Positions 33,587-41,877 of a stretch of 64,000 nt of DNA are shown here, piece by piece. The stretch is from CAXMPK01 sp964195405. Its GTDB lineage: Bacteria > Actinomycetota > Acidimicrobiia > Spongiisociales > ZC4RG35. Every line of letters begins with the position of its first letter. The first letter of the stretch is position 1. Position numbers and translations under genes: made by a program. The DNA lies in contig CAXMPK010000267.1 of assembly GCA_964195405.1 (NCBI GenBank), positions 1-64,000 on the forward strand, read 5' to 3'. The notes beneath the pieces were generated by a model. The model was given only the letters and a program-made list of their open reading frames with translations, did not search any database and was not told the DNA's origin.

Positions 33587-34191
33587 AGAAGACAGTCTTC
33601 GATCTCGAGTCTGGAGAAACTGGCGACACTTACAAGCTGTTGTCTGGCATCGTTGTGCCTCGACCGATTGGATGGATCGGCACCCGCAGGGACAACGGTA
33701 CGTACAACCTGGCGCCGTTTTCATTCTTCAATGTGGTCTCGATCAGTCCGCCGACGGTCCTGTTCTCCGGCGGCCGTCATCCCGACCGCCCCAAGGATTC
33801 GGTCACGTTCGCCGAGAACACGGGGGAGTTCACAGTCAATATCGTCAGTGAGGCGGTGGCCCAAGCGATGAACGTGACATCGGGATCGTTTAGCGCCGAC
33901 GACGATGAATTTGCTATCGCAGGCCTCACCGCGGCATTGGGTGTCAAAGTCAGCGCTCCGCTTGTGGCCGAATCGCCAGCCAATCTCGAGTGCAAAGTGG
34001 TGGACATCCTCAACGTGGGAACGCAAGGACAGTCACGTGTAGTGATCGGAGAGGTCCTGGCGATCCACATCCGCGAAGACGTGCTGGATGGCAGCCGTGT
34101 CAACAACGACATACTTCAGGCCATCGGGCGCATGGCCGGCGACACCTACATCAACACCCGTGATCGTTTCCAGCTGCAACGGCCCGACTGA
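33583..34191 (+). CDS. Flavin reductase-family (FMN-binding split barrel) protein
   Basis: 202 residues. YKLLSGIVVPRPIGWIGTRRDNGTYNLAPFSFFNVVSISPPTVLF is the textbook FMN-binding segment of this family, and DSVTFAENTGEFTVNIV follows it. TTG 33583 is preferred: GGAGGAAG (33571-33578) is spaced well before it and TTGA overlaps the upstream stop; the GTG at 33568 would place the start before the ribosome site. The gene is tightly coupled to the DUF885 gene, but the connection is unclear. Confidence 0.9.
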   Translation: MKKTVFDLESGETGDTYKLLSGIVVPRPIGWIGTRRDNGTYNLAPFSFFNVVSISPPTVLFSGGRHPDRPKDSVTFAENTGEFTVNIVSEAVAQAMNVTSGSFSADDDEFAIAGLTAALGVKVSAPLVAESPANLECKVVDILNVGTQGQSRVVIGEVLAIHIREDVLDGSRVNNDILQAIGRMAGDTYINTRDRFQLQRPD

Positions 34192-34196
34192 GACGC

Positions 34197-35315
34197 CTAG
34201 CAGCCTTGGCTCACGAGAGTGGGGTAGGGGTTGATCACCACTCCTTTGTAAAACATCATGAAGTGCAGATGGGGACTCGAGCCGACGGCGTTGCCGGTGT
34301 TCCCGTTGTATCCGACGACTTCGCCGGCATTGACACGTCCGCTTTTCCCGAACTTATCCATGTGACTGCCGACGTAGATGACGCCATCGTCGCCAGTGAG
34401 ATTGAACTGCTTGCCGCCGATCGGTCCGGTGTTGTGTTTCACAGTGCCCGACACCGGTGCGTAAATCGGGACGCCGCGGCTTGCGAACAGATCATTTCCC
34501 TCGTGCCACCGGCTACCACCGCCACGTGGGAAGCCCCAGTCATTGAAGAAGGCAGCCTTCTCTACAGGACAGGCCCACCTCGACCCGCCGGGCACCACGA
34601 GTACCTGACCTGCCCTGATCAGGTTGGGGTTCGAGATCCCGTTGAGACTGGCAAGATGGGAGATAGTGGTGCCGTGTGCGGCGGCGATGTCGCCGAGGCG
34701 ATCACCCGACTTCACTTTGTAAGTGCCCTCGCCACCGCCACTTTCAAATGTGTAGCTGGGTCCGTCGGCGAACAGACGTGTGTTGGCGTAGATGATGCCC
34801 TTGACGATGCCGTTGGCCCGAGCAATTTGGTTGGTTGGAAGCCCGAATCGACGGGCAACCGCAGCCATGCTTTCGCCTTTCCTGACGATGGCGTAGCGAC
34901 CCGAACGCACATTGGGGTGGGAAGAACCTCGGTTCGAGCTGCCGCCGGAGATGACGATGTTTTGACCGACCCTGATCAGGTTGGGATTGGAGATTCCGTT
35001 TGCAGCGGCCAGCGCCGAAACACTTGATCCATATTGGGTCGCGATCTTGCCCAGTGTGTCACCGAGTCTGACAACGTGGACCACGCCAGGCTCGCCCTCT
35101 TCGCCTGGGATGACCAACACCTGACCAATATGGATCAGGTTCGGGTTTGAGATGTTGTTTGATTTCACGAGGGCGGTAACAGACACCCCGTGTTTCTTGG
35201 CGATTTTGCCAAGTGTGTCCCCGCTTTTGACTGTGTAGTCGACCGAAAAAAGTGCTACGAGTAGCACAAGTGCCGATCCAACCGCTAGGGCACGGGAAAC
35301 ACTATTTTTAGGCAT
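34197..35315 (-). CDS. Secreted LysM x4 / M23 peptidoglycan hydrolase
   Basis: 372 residues. A signal peptide or anchor at the start (MPKNSVSRALAVGSALVLLV) is followed by four LysM repeats, each about 45 residues with GDTLGKIA...SNPNLIxxGQ; the third is divergent (YAIVRKGESMAAVARRFG). The C-terminal M23 domain has RWHEGNDLF and SPHLHF as zinc ligands. It likely binds and cuts peptidoglycan. Longer upstream frames overlap rlmN and are not used. The gene ends 5 bp from the convergent flavin reductase gene. Confidence 0.92.
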   Translation of the reverse strand: MPKNSVSRALAVGSALVLLVALFSVDYTVKSGDTLGKIAKKHGVSVTALVKSNNISNPNLIHIGQVLVIPGEEGEPGVVHVVRLGDTLGKIATQYGSSVSALAAANGISNPNLIRVGQNIVISGGSSNRGSSHPNVRSGRYAIVRKGESMAAVARRFGLPTNQIARANGIVKGIIYANTRLFADGPSYTFESGGGEGTYKVKSGDRLGDIAAAHGTTISHLASLNGISNPNLIRAGQVLVVPGGSRWACPVEKAAFFNDWGFPRGGGSRWHEGNDLFASRGVPIYAPVSGTVKHNTGPIGGKQFNLTGDDGVIYVGSHMDKFGKSGRVNAGEVVGYNGNTGNAVGSSPHLHFMMFYKGVVINPYPTLVSQGC

Positions 35316-35361
35316 TGAAGGTTCAGCTCCTTCAGCCCCTGACTCGCTCCGCCGGACGAGC

Positions 35362-36402
35362 CTAACCCAGATTGGGACGTTTGCCAGACATGACCCGGAG
35401 TTGACCGCAGGCAGCATCGATGTCCTGGCCACGTGTGTTCCTGATGGTGACGTTGACCTTCAGCGACTCCAGGAGTCGCGCGAATTCCTCGATGTGGAGC
35501 CTCGACGATGGCCGTTCCTCGCTCAGGGGGGTGGGGTTGAGGGCGATCAAGTTCACGTGAGCTCGAAGCCGTCTCGCGATGGCTGCCAACTTACGCGCCT
35601 GGTCGTCGGTGTCATTGACACCGTCCATCATTGTCCATTCGATGGAGAGCCTTCTGCCCTTCTTCTCGAAGTAATTCCACGCTGCCTCCTCGAGTTGTTC
35701 GATCGGGTAGCGCTTGTTGATCGGGACGAGCGAAGTGCGGAGTTCGTTGTCGGCTGCATGAAGACTGATCGCGAGATATACGGGCCAGGGCTCCTCGGCC
35801 AGCCGATTGATGCCCGGCACGATGCCAACGGTCGACACCGTCAGGGACCGTGCCGACAAACCCATGACCTCGATCATCCGTCTGATTGCCTCACGAACAC
35901 GGTTGTAGTTGGCGAGCGGCTCACCCATCCCCATGAACACGATGTTGGTGACACGGGAGGGAACACCGGGCATTCCGATTTGGCGGAGAAAGGCTTGCGC
36001 GTACGCGACCTGGGCCACGATCTCACCAGGCTCGAGATGACGTTCAAATCCAAACTGGCCGGTAGCGCAGAAGCTGCAAGCCAGGGCACATCCAGCCTGA
36101 CTCGAGATACAGAGGGTGGCGCGTTTCGAATAGCCCATTAGGACTGACTCGATGGCGGCTCCGTCGGGTGCACGGAACAGCCACTTGCGCGTTCTGCCAC
36201 CGTCTGCGTTCTGCTCCCTCTCGACATCGAAGGGCCAGAGGCTGTCGCCGATCTTCTCCCGTAGTTCGCCGGGAAGGTTGGTCATGTCGTCAACGGTCAG
36301 GCACGGCTTTCGATAGAGCCAGTCAGATAGCTGATCCGACCGGTAGGAGGGACCTTCCCCGATGAACCGAGCCAGATCCTCCGGTGCATGGAGGTAGGGC
36401 AT
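35362..36402 (-). CDS. rlmN: Dual-specificity RNA methyltransferase RlmN
   Basis: 346 residues, a radical-SAM enzyme that methylates C2 of adenosine 2503 in 23S rRNA and A37 in some tRNAs. The cluster-binding motif CALACSFC gives C105, C109 and C112, with GMGEPLANYNRV nearby. The late TIRNTRGQDIDAACGQL holds the conserved C-terminal cysteine. The N-terminal accessory domain (YRSDQLSDWLYRKP) is present. The stop lies 46 bp upstream of the LysM gene on the same strand. Confidence 0.96.
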   Translation of the reverse strand: MPYLHAPEDLARFIGEGPSYRSDQLSDWLYRKPCLTVDDMTNLPGELREKIGDSLWPFDVEREQNADGGRTRKWLFRAPDGAAIESVLMGYSKRATLCISSQAGCALACSFCATGQFGFERHLEPGEIVAQVAYAQAFLRQIGMPGVPSRVTNIVFMGMGEPLANYNRVREAIRRMIEVMGLSARSLTVSTVGIVPGINRLAEEPWPVYLAISLHAADNELRTSLVPINKRYPIEQLEEAAWNYFEKKGRRLSIEWTMMDGVNDTDDQARKLAAIARRLRAHVNLIALNPTPLSEERPSSRLHIEEFARLLESLKVNVTIRNTRGQDIDAACGQLRVMSGKRPNLG

Positions 36403-36403
36403 G

Positions 36404-36721
36404 TCAGCCGGATTTAGCTTGTTCGATCCAAGACCTGGCTCGAGCTGCGCTCACTCCAGCCGCCTCTGCTACCGCATCGGGGGAGGCTTCAGCCAAGCCA
36501 GCGACCGTTCCCAATCCTTCAGCAGTGAGACGTTGCGCGAACACCGGGCCGATACCGTCCACGGCATCAACTGGTGCGGAGTCATCGGACGAGCCTGTCC
36601 GGAATGTCGGCGGCACTGGTTCGCGTGAGGTTGCAACCGAGACGAACCGGTCACGCATGGCCCACACCACGGCGGCGACGCCACCCACAAAACCCACCAC
36701 CTTGGCCAGCTTCTTGATCAT
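36404..36721 (-). CDS. Membrane-anchored helix-hairpin-helix protein
   Basis: 105 residues with one membrane helix near the start (VVGFVGGVAAVVWAM), a variable linker, and a C-terminal HhH unit, DAVDGIGPVFAQRLTAEGL, followed by LAEASPDAVAEAAGVSAARARSWIEQA. Such HhH_5 domains bind DNA backbone or act in protein contacts; their membrane attachment is common in actinobacteria but unexplained. It ends 1 bp before the rlmN ATG, so the two are likely co-transcribed. Confidence 0.75.
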   Translation of the reverse strand: MIKKLAKVVGFVGGVAAVVWAMRDRFVSVATSREPVPPTFRTGSSDDSAPVDAVDGIGPVFAQRLTAEGLGTVAGLAEASPDAVAEAAGVSAARARSWIEQAKSG

Positions 36722-36766
36722 GGCCCCAGGCTACATGTCTTCGCGAATGACCTACCCTCCCGGTCG

Positions 36767-37783
36767 ATGAAGGTCGATTTCTACTATCCACCAACACCGC
36801 CGGAAGGCGCAGTTGCCGCGCTCAACCAGGCTGTCGACATGGGCTACGACGGTTTCTTCTCCACCGAAACCCAACACGATCCGTTTCTTCCGCTCGCCCT
36901 TGCCGGAGCCACCGCACCCGATATCGATCTGGGAACGGCGATTGCTGTTGCGTTCCCGCGATCACCGATGGTGACAGCGATGACCGCTTGGGATTTGGCG
37001 CGGATGTCCAAGGGACGATTCCTGCTGGGGTTGGGTACCCAGATCCGACCGCACATCGTGCGTCGTTTCAGCACCGAATGGGGTCAGCCAGGGACCCGTC
37101 TCAAAGATTACATCCTGGCGATGAGGGCCATTTGGGACACATGGCAAAACTCGTCCCCATTGAGATACGAAGGTGAGTTCTACAAGTTCTCGCTGATGAC
37201 GCCGTTCTTTGATCCGGGACCCATCGCCCATCCCAATGTTCCGATCTACATCGCCGGCGTCGGGCCTTACCTGAGCGCGCTCGCTGGTGAGGTGTGTGAC
37301 GGATTTCATGTTCACCCGTTTCACAGCACCGCATATCTGGACCAGGTTGTGCTCCCCAATGTCGCCAAAGGCGCGGAAAGCAAAGGACGATCTCTCGACG
37401 ACGTGGAGATGGTCAGCACAGTGTTTGTCATGACCGGCCGCGACGATTCCGAGGTCGAGCAGGCGATGGGTGCCATCAAGCAGCAGATCTCCTTCTATGC
37501 GTCAACGCCCTCATACCGTCCGGTCCTCGAGGCCAGTGGCTGGGACTTTGGCGACGAGTTGCACGCCATGTCCAAACGGGGTGAATGGGCCGAGATGGGC
37601 GATGTGATTCCAGACGAGGCGTTGTTGGAGGTCGGGATAGCTGCTCCGGTGGACAAGCTCGCTCAGGCAATCAAAGAGCGATATGGCGACCGGATCCAAC
37701 GGGTCGGGTTCTACACGATCGGTTCCATACTCGACATGGACCCAGACGCCGCCTTTCAGGTGATCGGCGACCTCAAGACTTGA
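36767..37783 (+). CDS. F420-dependent LLM-class oxidoreductase (TIGR03617-like)
   Basis: 338 residues. MKVDFYYPPTPPEGAVAALNQAVDMGYDGFFSTETQHDPFLPLALA is the N-terminus typical of the TIGR03617 actinobacterial luciferase-like monooxygenases, followed by LGTAIAVAFPRSPMVTA and ARMSKGRFLLGLGTQ, the coenzyme F420-binding barrel strands. It probably reduces or oxidises an unknown substrate with F420, in the cytoplasm. It is divergent from the HhH gene and converges on the gamma-glutamyltransferase gene. Confidence 0.9.
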   Translation: MKVDFYYPPTPPEGAVAALNQAVDMGYDGFFSTETQHDPFLPLALAGATAPDIDLGTAIAVAFPRSPMVTAMTAWDLARMSKGRFLLGLGTQIRPHIVRRFSTEWGQPGTRLKDYILAMRAIWDTWQNSSPLRYEGEFYKFSLMTPFFDPGPIAHPNVPIYIAGVGPYLSALAGEVCDGFHVHPFHSTAYLDQVVLPNVAKGAESKGRSLDDVEMVSTVFVMTGRDDSEVEQAMGAIKQQISFYASTPSYRPVLEASGWDFGDELHAMSKRGEWAEMGDVIPDEALLEVGIAAPVDKLAQAIKERYGDRIQRVGFYTIGSILDMDPDAAFQVIGDLKT

Positions 37784-37804
37784 TCTGTGCTCACAACTGC
37801 GGCG

Positions 37805-39355
37805 TCACCAAACCAGAGCAGTTGTGGTGTCCACGCGAGGGTCTGCGGCCGCTCGGCGCTCACCGTTGTCAAGCTCGATGATCGAGACAGGTCCCCACCC
37901 GGGTTGAGGCTCGGCAAGCTGTTCCACGAGGTGGCCTCGGGTCCTCAGTCCTTCCAGAATCGGTTTTGAAACACCGGGCTCGACGGCGACACGTGAGGGC
38001 TCACTCGGACCAAACTGGCTGATTGCCCACCTCGATGAGGTCTGAGCCTGCTCGAGTGGACTACTCCCGAGAATGGCGCGTCCTGCCACTTGAGCCAGAA
38101 GTTGTGGCTGGACAGCACCACCCCTCGTTCCGAGAAGCCAACGCGGTTGGTCCCGATCGGTCCAGAGAGTCGGCGCCAACGTGTGTAGTGGGCGTTTTCC
38201 CGGTCGCAACTCGTTTGGGTGGCCTGGGGTCAAGGTGAAGCCCAGTCCTCGGTCCTGAAGTAGGAAACCACTTCGGGCTGCCCCAAACGGCGACCCGGTG
38301 CCCCGATAGTTGGATTGGATGATCGACACCGACATTCCGTCGGCATCCGCGACACACAGATAGGCGGTTCCAGAGATTGGGCCCAGGACCGGCCACAGGC
38401 CGGTGCTGTCACGGGAAACGGTTGCGGCTGCACGTACCAGCCGATCACGGTCGAGCATCAGATGGTTGGGAAGAGGGGCATGGTCGGGATCTGCCACGAT
38501 GTCGTCCCGCTCCCAGGCGAGACATCGATAGGCCTCGATCAGAAGGTGCCACCACAGTGGGTCCTCGGGATCGTCCGGCGGGTCGAGCATCTCAAAAACT
38601 GCAAGCGTTCCCGGCCCCAGGTAACCCTGACTGTTTGGTGGGATAGTCCACGCCTTGAGGCCGGCCACATCTGCGCCGATCGGATCGATCCACTCTGCGT
38701 TGCTTTTCCCAAGGTCGTCCTTCGTGATCAGGCCCTCCACGGTGTCAACGATATCCTCGCCTGGCAGGCCCAGATAGAAGCCGTCTCGCCCATCTTCAGC
38801 GATGGAGCGGAGTGTTCTGCCTAGATCGGAGCGCATCAGGCGTTCCCCCTTCGTCACCGGTGCGCCATTTGGGAAGAAGTCGACCACCGCGGGGTTGCCC
38901 AAGTAGATCGAAGCCGCTCTGGAGAATGCGGCGGCCTGTTCTGTGGACACTTCGAATCCATCAACCGCAAGAGCGATAGCGGGCTGAAGAGACTCGCCCA
39001 GAGAGAACGAGCCCAACTCAGTCGAGAGGGTTGCCAAACCGTCAACGCATCCGGGAATAGTGACTCCCAAAGGATGATCTTTGGGAATCTCGCTGTGTCC
39101 GGCGTTCCGCAGATTGGAAGGGTCGGCGTTCGACCCAGAACGCCCCGATGAATTGAGGGCACGGGGCCGGTCCCAGCCGACCTGATGAATCAGCGCAAAA
39201 AGATCTCCCCCGACACCGCTGGTCTCGGGTGCGACCACGCCTTGGGCAGCCACCGCTGCCACTGCCGCATCAACGGCGTTGCCTCCTGCCTCGAGAATTT
39301 GGCGCGCAGCGCGGGCCGAGAGGTGATGGGGTGTGACAACCGCGTTCTGGTTCAA
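37805..39355 (-). CDS. Gamma-glutamyltransferase family protein
   Basis: 516 residues, an Ntn-hydrolase of the GGT family. It has ARAARQILEAGGNAVDAAVAAVAAQGVVAPETSGVGGDLFALI at the N-terminus. The autoprocessing site would be the threonine in ISGTAYLCVADADGMSVSIIQSNY, matching the usual TxxLxVxDxxGxxVSxxxS pattern. There is no signal peptide, so it may be cytoplasmic, and the substrate could differ from glutathione. The ATG overlaps the upstream gene by 4 nt. Confidence 0.88.
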   Translation of the reverse strand: MNQNAVVTPHHLSARAARQILEAGGNAVDAAVAAVAAQGVVAPETSGVGGDLFALIHQVGWDRPRALNSSGRSGSNADPSNLRNAGHSEIPKDHPLGVTIPGCVDGLATLSTELGSFSLGESLQPAIALAVDGFEVSTEQAAAFSRAASIYLGNPAVVDFFPNGAPVTKGERLMRSDLGRTLRSIAEDGRDGFYLGLPGEDIVDTVEGLITKDDLGKSNAEWIDPIGADVAGLKAWTIPPNSQGYLGPGTLAVFEMLDPPDDPEDPLWWHLLIEAYRCLAWERDDIVADPDHAPLPNHLMLDRDRLVRAAATVSRDSTGLWPVLGPISGTAYLCVADADGMSVSIIQSNYRGTGSPFGAARSGFLLQDRGLGFTLTPGHPNELRPGKRPLHTLAPTLWTDRDQPRWLLGTRGGAVQPQLLAQVAGRAILGSSPLEQAQTSSRWAISQFGPSEPSRVAVEPGVSKPILEGLRTRGHLVEQLAEPQPGWGPVSIIELDNGERRAAADPRVDTTTALVW

Positions 39356-39972
39356 GGAGCCTTGAGATCGGGGAGGAGACGGTTGAGGGCATCGAGCACA
39401 GCCCTGACCACGGCTCGGGTCTCGTCGTCTTCGACATATGCCGACCCGATCAACATCCTTTCGCTGTTCTCGGTGACGAGAACCACTTGTGCAATGGCAA
39501 CCTGGCGACTACCGAGAGTCGGTACGTCCATCGACGAGATCGCTGCCGCCGCTTCGGCGTGAATGGCTTGTTTGACTGCTTCGAGGGTGGCTTCGGCAAT
39601 CTGCCGCGCTCGCATCGAAGATGCTGCCGCCCCTGAAGACTTCCCCATCAGTAGCGAATCATCCCAGCGCAGGGTGACAGTGACCTCAGCTCTCGAACCC
39701 TCCAGGTTCTCGGAAACGTCAACGAGGGCGGGCCTGATTCCACCGTCGAGGTCGGCGTCAGATAGTTGAACAACCGAAACTACACGTCGATCGATATCGA
39801 GGCCGAACAATGCCGCGCTCAGCGATTGGACGTCGCGGACGACCTGTTTCGCAGCCTTGTTTCGACGGGCGAGCACGTGTATCTCATCGATATGACCGTT
39901 CCCCGCTACCACCCGGGCCGCCTCCACACCATCGATCCGGCTTATCTTTTCCTGGAGTGCAACGACATCCAT
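39352..39972 (-). CDS. Hypothetical protein coupled to gamma-glutamyltransferase
   Basis: 206 residues. An N-terminal segment (QEKISRIDGVEAARVVAGNGHIDEIHVLARRNKAAKQVVRDVQSL) looks like an alpha/beta domain, and a similar-length second half (RAEVTVTLRWDDSLLMGKSSG...SMRARQIAEATLEAVKQAI...QVAIAQVVLVTENSERMLIGSAYV) is a second alpha/beta unit. No named family. It precedes the GGT-family gene with a 4-nt ATGA overlap. Confidence 0.65.
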   Translation of the reverse strand: MDVVALQEKISRIDGVEAARVVAGNGHIDEIHVLARRNKAAKQVVRDVQSLSAALFGLDIDRRVVSVVQLSDADLDGGIRPALVDVSENLEGSRAEVTVTLRWDDSLLMGKSSGAAASSMRARQIAEATLEAVKQAIHAEAAAAISSMDVPTLGSRQVAIAQVVLVTENSERMLIGSAYVEDDETRAVVRAVLDALNRLLPDLKAP

Positions 39973-40467
39973 TGGCTGCGAAGGGTACCCCCCTGCTAGG
40001 CCCTAATTCCGACTCTGTGGATCATTTCTCTTGTGACAATCGGGCGGAATGTCTAGATTGCAGCATGCTGGAAGGTTATTTCATTGGGGCTGTGGGGCAA
40101 CCGGTCATCTGACCGTTTGCCTACGCCGAAATTATGGCGGGCGTACCCGCCAGTTATGGCGGGCGAAGTCAGGGGCTTTTTGACATGTAAAGGATTCCCG
40201 ACATAGTCGGGAATGGGTGAGCTCGGCGTCCGATTTGGCCTTGTTTAAGTAAACTGTTCGCACATCAACCAAGCGAAGCGGAATGTCACCGTCGGCATGC
40301 AAAGTCGGCAAATACGACATCGAAGGTGAGCGTGCAAGAGGTATGAGGGTCCGTTTGGTCCGAATTCTCGCTGCTGCCGCCAGTCTGAGCGCATTGATTG
40401 CGGTCGGGTCGGCGTCTTCAAGAATCGGCTGACTAAAGGCGCCGACTCACCACATCAATAGGGCAAC
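39973..40467 (+). other. Gene-free 495-bp leader with stacked hairpins
   Basis: No convincing protein gene is seen. Three strong stem-loops lie in series: 40096-40121 (12-bp stem, one mismatch), 40135-40152 (TGGCGGG/CCCGCCA) and 40195-40215 (ATTCCCGAC/GTCGGGAAT). TTATGGCGGGCG occurs twice (40132, 40154). GTTTA-AG-TAAAC (40244-40255) is a palindrome. A 29-codon frame (40343-40432) reads like a signal peptide. It precedes the HD-GYP operon and could be a structured regulatory RNA. Confidence 0.55.
40343..40432 (+). CDS. Possible 29-residue signal-peptide-like peptide
   Basis: ATG 40343 encodes MRVRLVRILAAAASLSALIA followed by a short Ser-rich tail and TGA. The basic start, hydrophobic core and small-residue end (GSASS) look like a secretion signal with no mature protein. 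It has a poor ribosome site. It may be a leader peptide, a gene remnant or chance. Confidence 0.25.
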   Translation: MRVRLVRILAAAASLSALIAVGSASSRIG

Positions 40468-41877
40468 ATGTCCTCCGGGGTCCCTATGAAGTTGCGGAAA
40501 TACAAACCAGCACGGAGACGAGGACGTCTCCATCCTTCGGTGCAGCGAAAACTCAGGATCGCTATACCTTATTTTGCGATGGGCTTGCTGGCGCTAGTGG
40601 TTGCGTTGGTTTTCTTTGAGCCACCCAACTGGTTCTTGTGGCTTCCGTTCGCCGCGCTGTTTGTCCTGCTTGAGTTCTTTGCCGTTGAAGTCAATGATCG
40701 GTTGTTGCAGTCGTCATCGATCATGGTGGTGATGACCGCCGGTGTCATCTTTGCGATTATGCCGGGTTCCGATGCCCTCTATGCGATGACTGTGATGGCG
40801 GCTCTTGGAGCCGTTATTCCGGCCGACTTCCGGGAACGTCGTTGGTTCCAACCGATGGCCAACTTTGGTCAACTGGCCCTCTCCGGAGCCGCGGCCGGCC
40901 TGCTGCTCGACTTGAATCTCCGTGAGCTAGATCCGGTGACGAGCGATGTTCTCCTCCGTGTTGTTATTGCATCGGGCCTGGCTTCGTTGGCCTACGTGAC
41001 GATCAACACCATCCTGGTGCGTAAGGCGGTGAAAACCGTATACGGCAACGACAATCTTCAGCCCTGGTCACAAATGCATGTCCTCTTCTCCGGTCAGGTT
41101 GTGATGGGTCTGATCGGGGGGCTCATCGGCGCCGCCTATTTGATCGCCGATCGGCCGGCGGTTCTGGTTTTGATCGTCGGTGTCTACGGGATCGGGCACA
41201 TGTCGTTGTATGCCTTTGCCCAACTTCGTGAGTCACATCTCTCGGCGATCCGCGGGTTTGTCAAGACCCTCGAGGCCAAAGACATGTACACCCGTGGGCA
41301 CACCGAACGTGTCGCCTATTTCTCACAGATGATCGGTGAGGAGCTTGGGTTCACCGGTACTCAACAGGAGACGGTGAAGTGGGCAGCCCTGATCCACGAT
41401 CTGGGCAAGCTTGCCGTCCCCACTGAACTGATCCGGAAGAAAGGACGTCTCGACGACCGGGAGTACGCCGAGATGAAGGAGCACGCCCATCTCGTCGAAG
41501 AGATCCTGGCCGAGGTCGATTTCCTTCAGCCCATGGTCGACATAGCCTCCGGTCATCACAGTCACTATGACGGCAACGGCTATGGAGGGCGTGGTCACAG
41601 CGAAGGTCAGACACCAAGCCTCGAATCTTCCATCGTCGCCGTAGCCGACGCCTTCGACGCGATGACATCGGCCCGCTCCTACCGCATGGCATTGTCGCAA
41701 CAATACGCTTTGGGTGAGTTGCGCAAACACTCAGGCGCCCAGTTCCACCCCGACGTGGTCGATGCCTTCGAAAAGGCTCTCAACAAGACCGGAAGACGAT
41801 GGGGTGCCCCACATGTCAACGACGAGGAGATGGCCCGTCGTCTTGCTGAAGAACCGGAGCTGACTCTCCGTGGCTAA
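40468..41877 (+). CDS. Membrane HD-GYP domain phosphodiesterase
   Basis: 469 residues. The N-terminal half has about seven hydrophobic helices (residues 25-250), forming a membrane domain of unknown sensing role. The C-terminal half is an HD-GYP-type domain: GHTERVAYFSQMIG, the metal pair IHDLGK (H310, D311), and HHSHYDGNGYGG (H363, H364), where the usual GYP reads GYG. It likely degrades cyclic di-GMP or a related dinucleotide. A second ATG at 40486 is possible. The end overlaps the next HD gene by 8 nt. Confidence 0.88.
   Translation: MSSGVPMKLRKYKPARRRGRLHPSVQRKLRIAIPYFAMGLLALVVALVFFEPPNWFLWLPFAALFVLLEFFAVEVNDRLLQSSSIMVVMTAGVIFAIMPGSDALYAMTVMAALGAVIPADFRERRWFQPMANFGQLALSGAAAGLLLDLNLRELDPVTSDVLLRVVIASGLASLAYVTINTILVRKAVKTVYGNDNLQPWSQMHVLFSGQVVMGLIGGLIGAAYLIADRPAVLVLIVGVYGIGHMSLYAFAQLRESHLSAIRGFVKTLEAKDMYTRGHTERVAYFSQMIGEELGFTGTQQETVKWAALIHDLGKLAVPTELIRKKGRLDDREYAEMKEHAHLVEEILAEVDFLQPMVDIASGHHSHYDGNGYGGRGHSEGQTPSLESSIVAVADAFDAMTSARSYRMALSQQYALGELRKHSGAQFHPDVVDAFEKALNKTGRRWGAPHVNDEEMARRLAEEPELTLRG

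Noticed and set aside
35401..36141. 246-codon frame on the plus strand inside rlmN
   Set aside because: It lies wholly antisense to the well-conserved radical-SAM gene and shows no protein-like pattern.
40216..40342. c-di-GMP (GEMM) riboswitch before the HD-GYP gene
   Set aside because: The location is tempting and a GCAAAG string exists, but the conserved GGGCAAACC and tetraloop-receptor segments could not be found.
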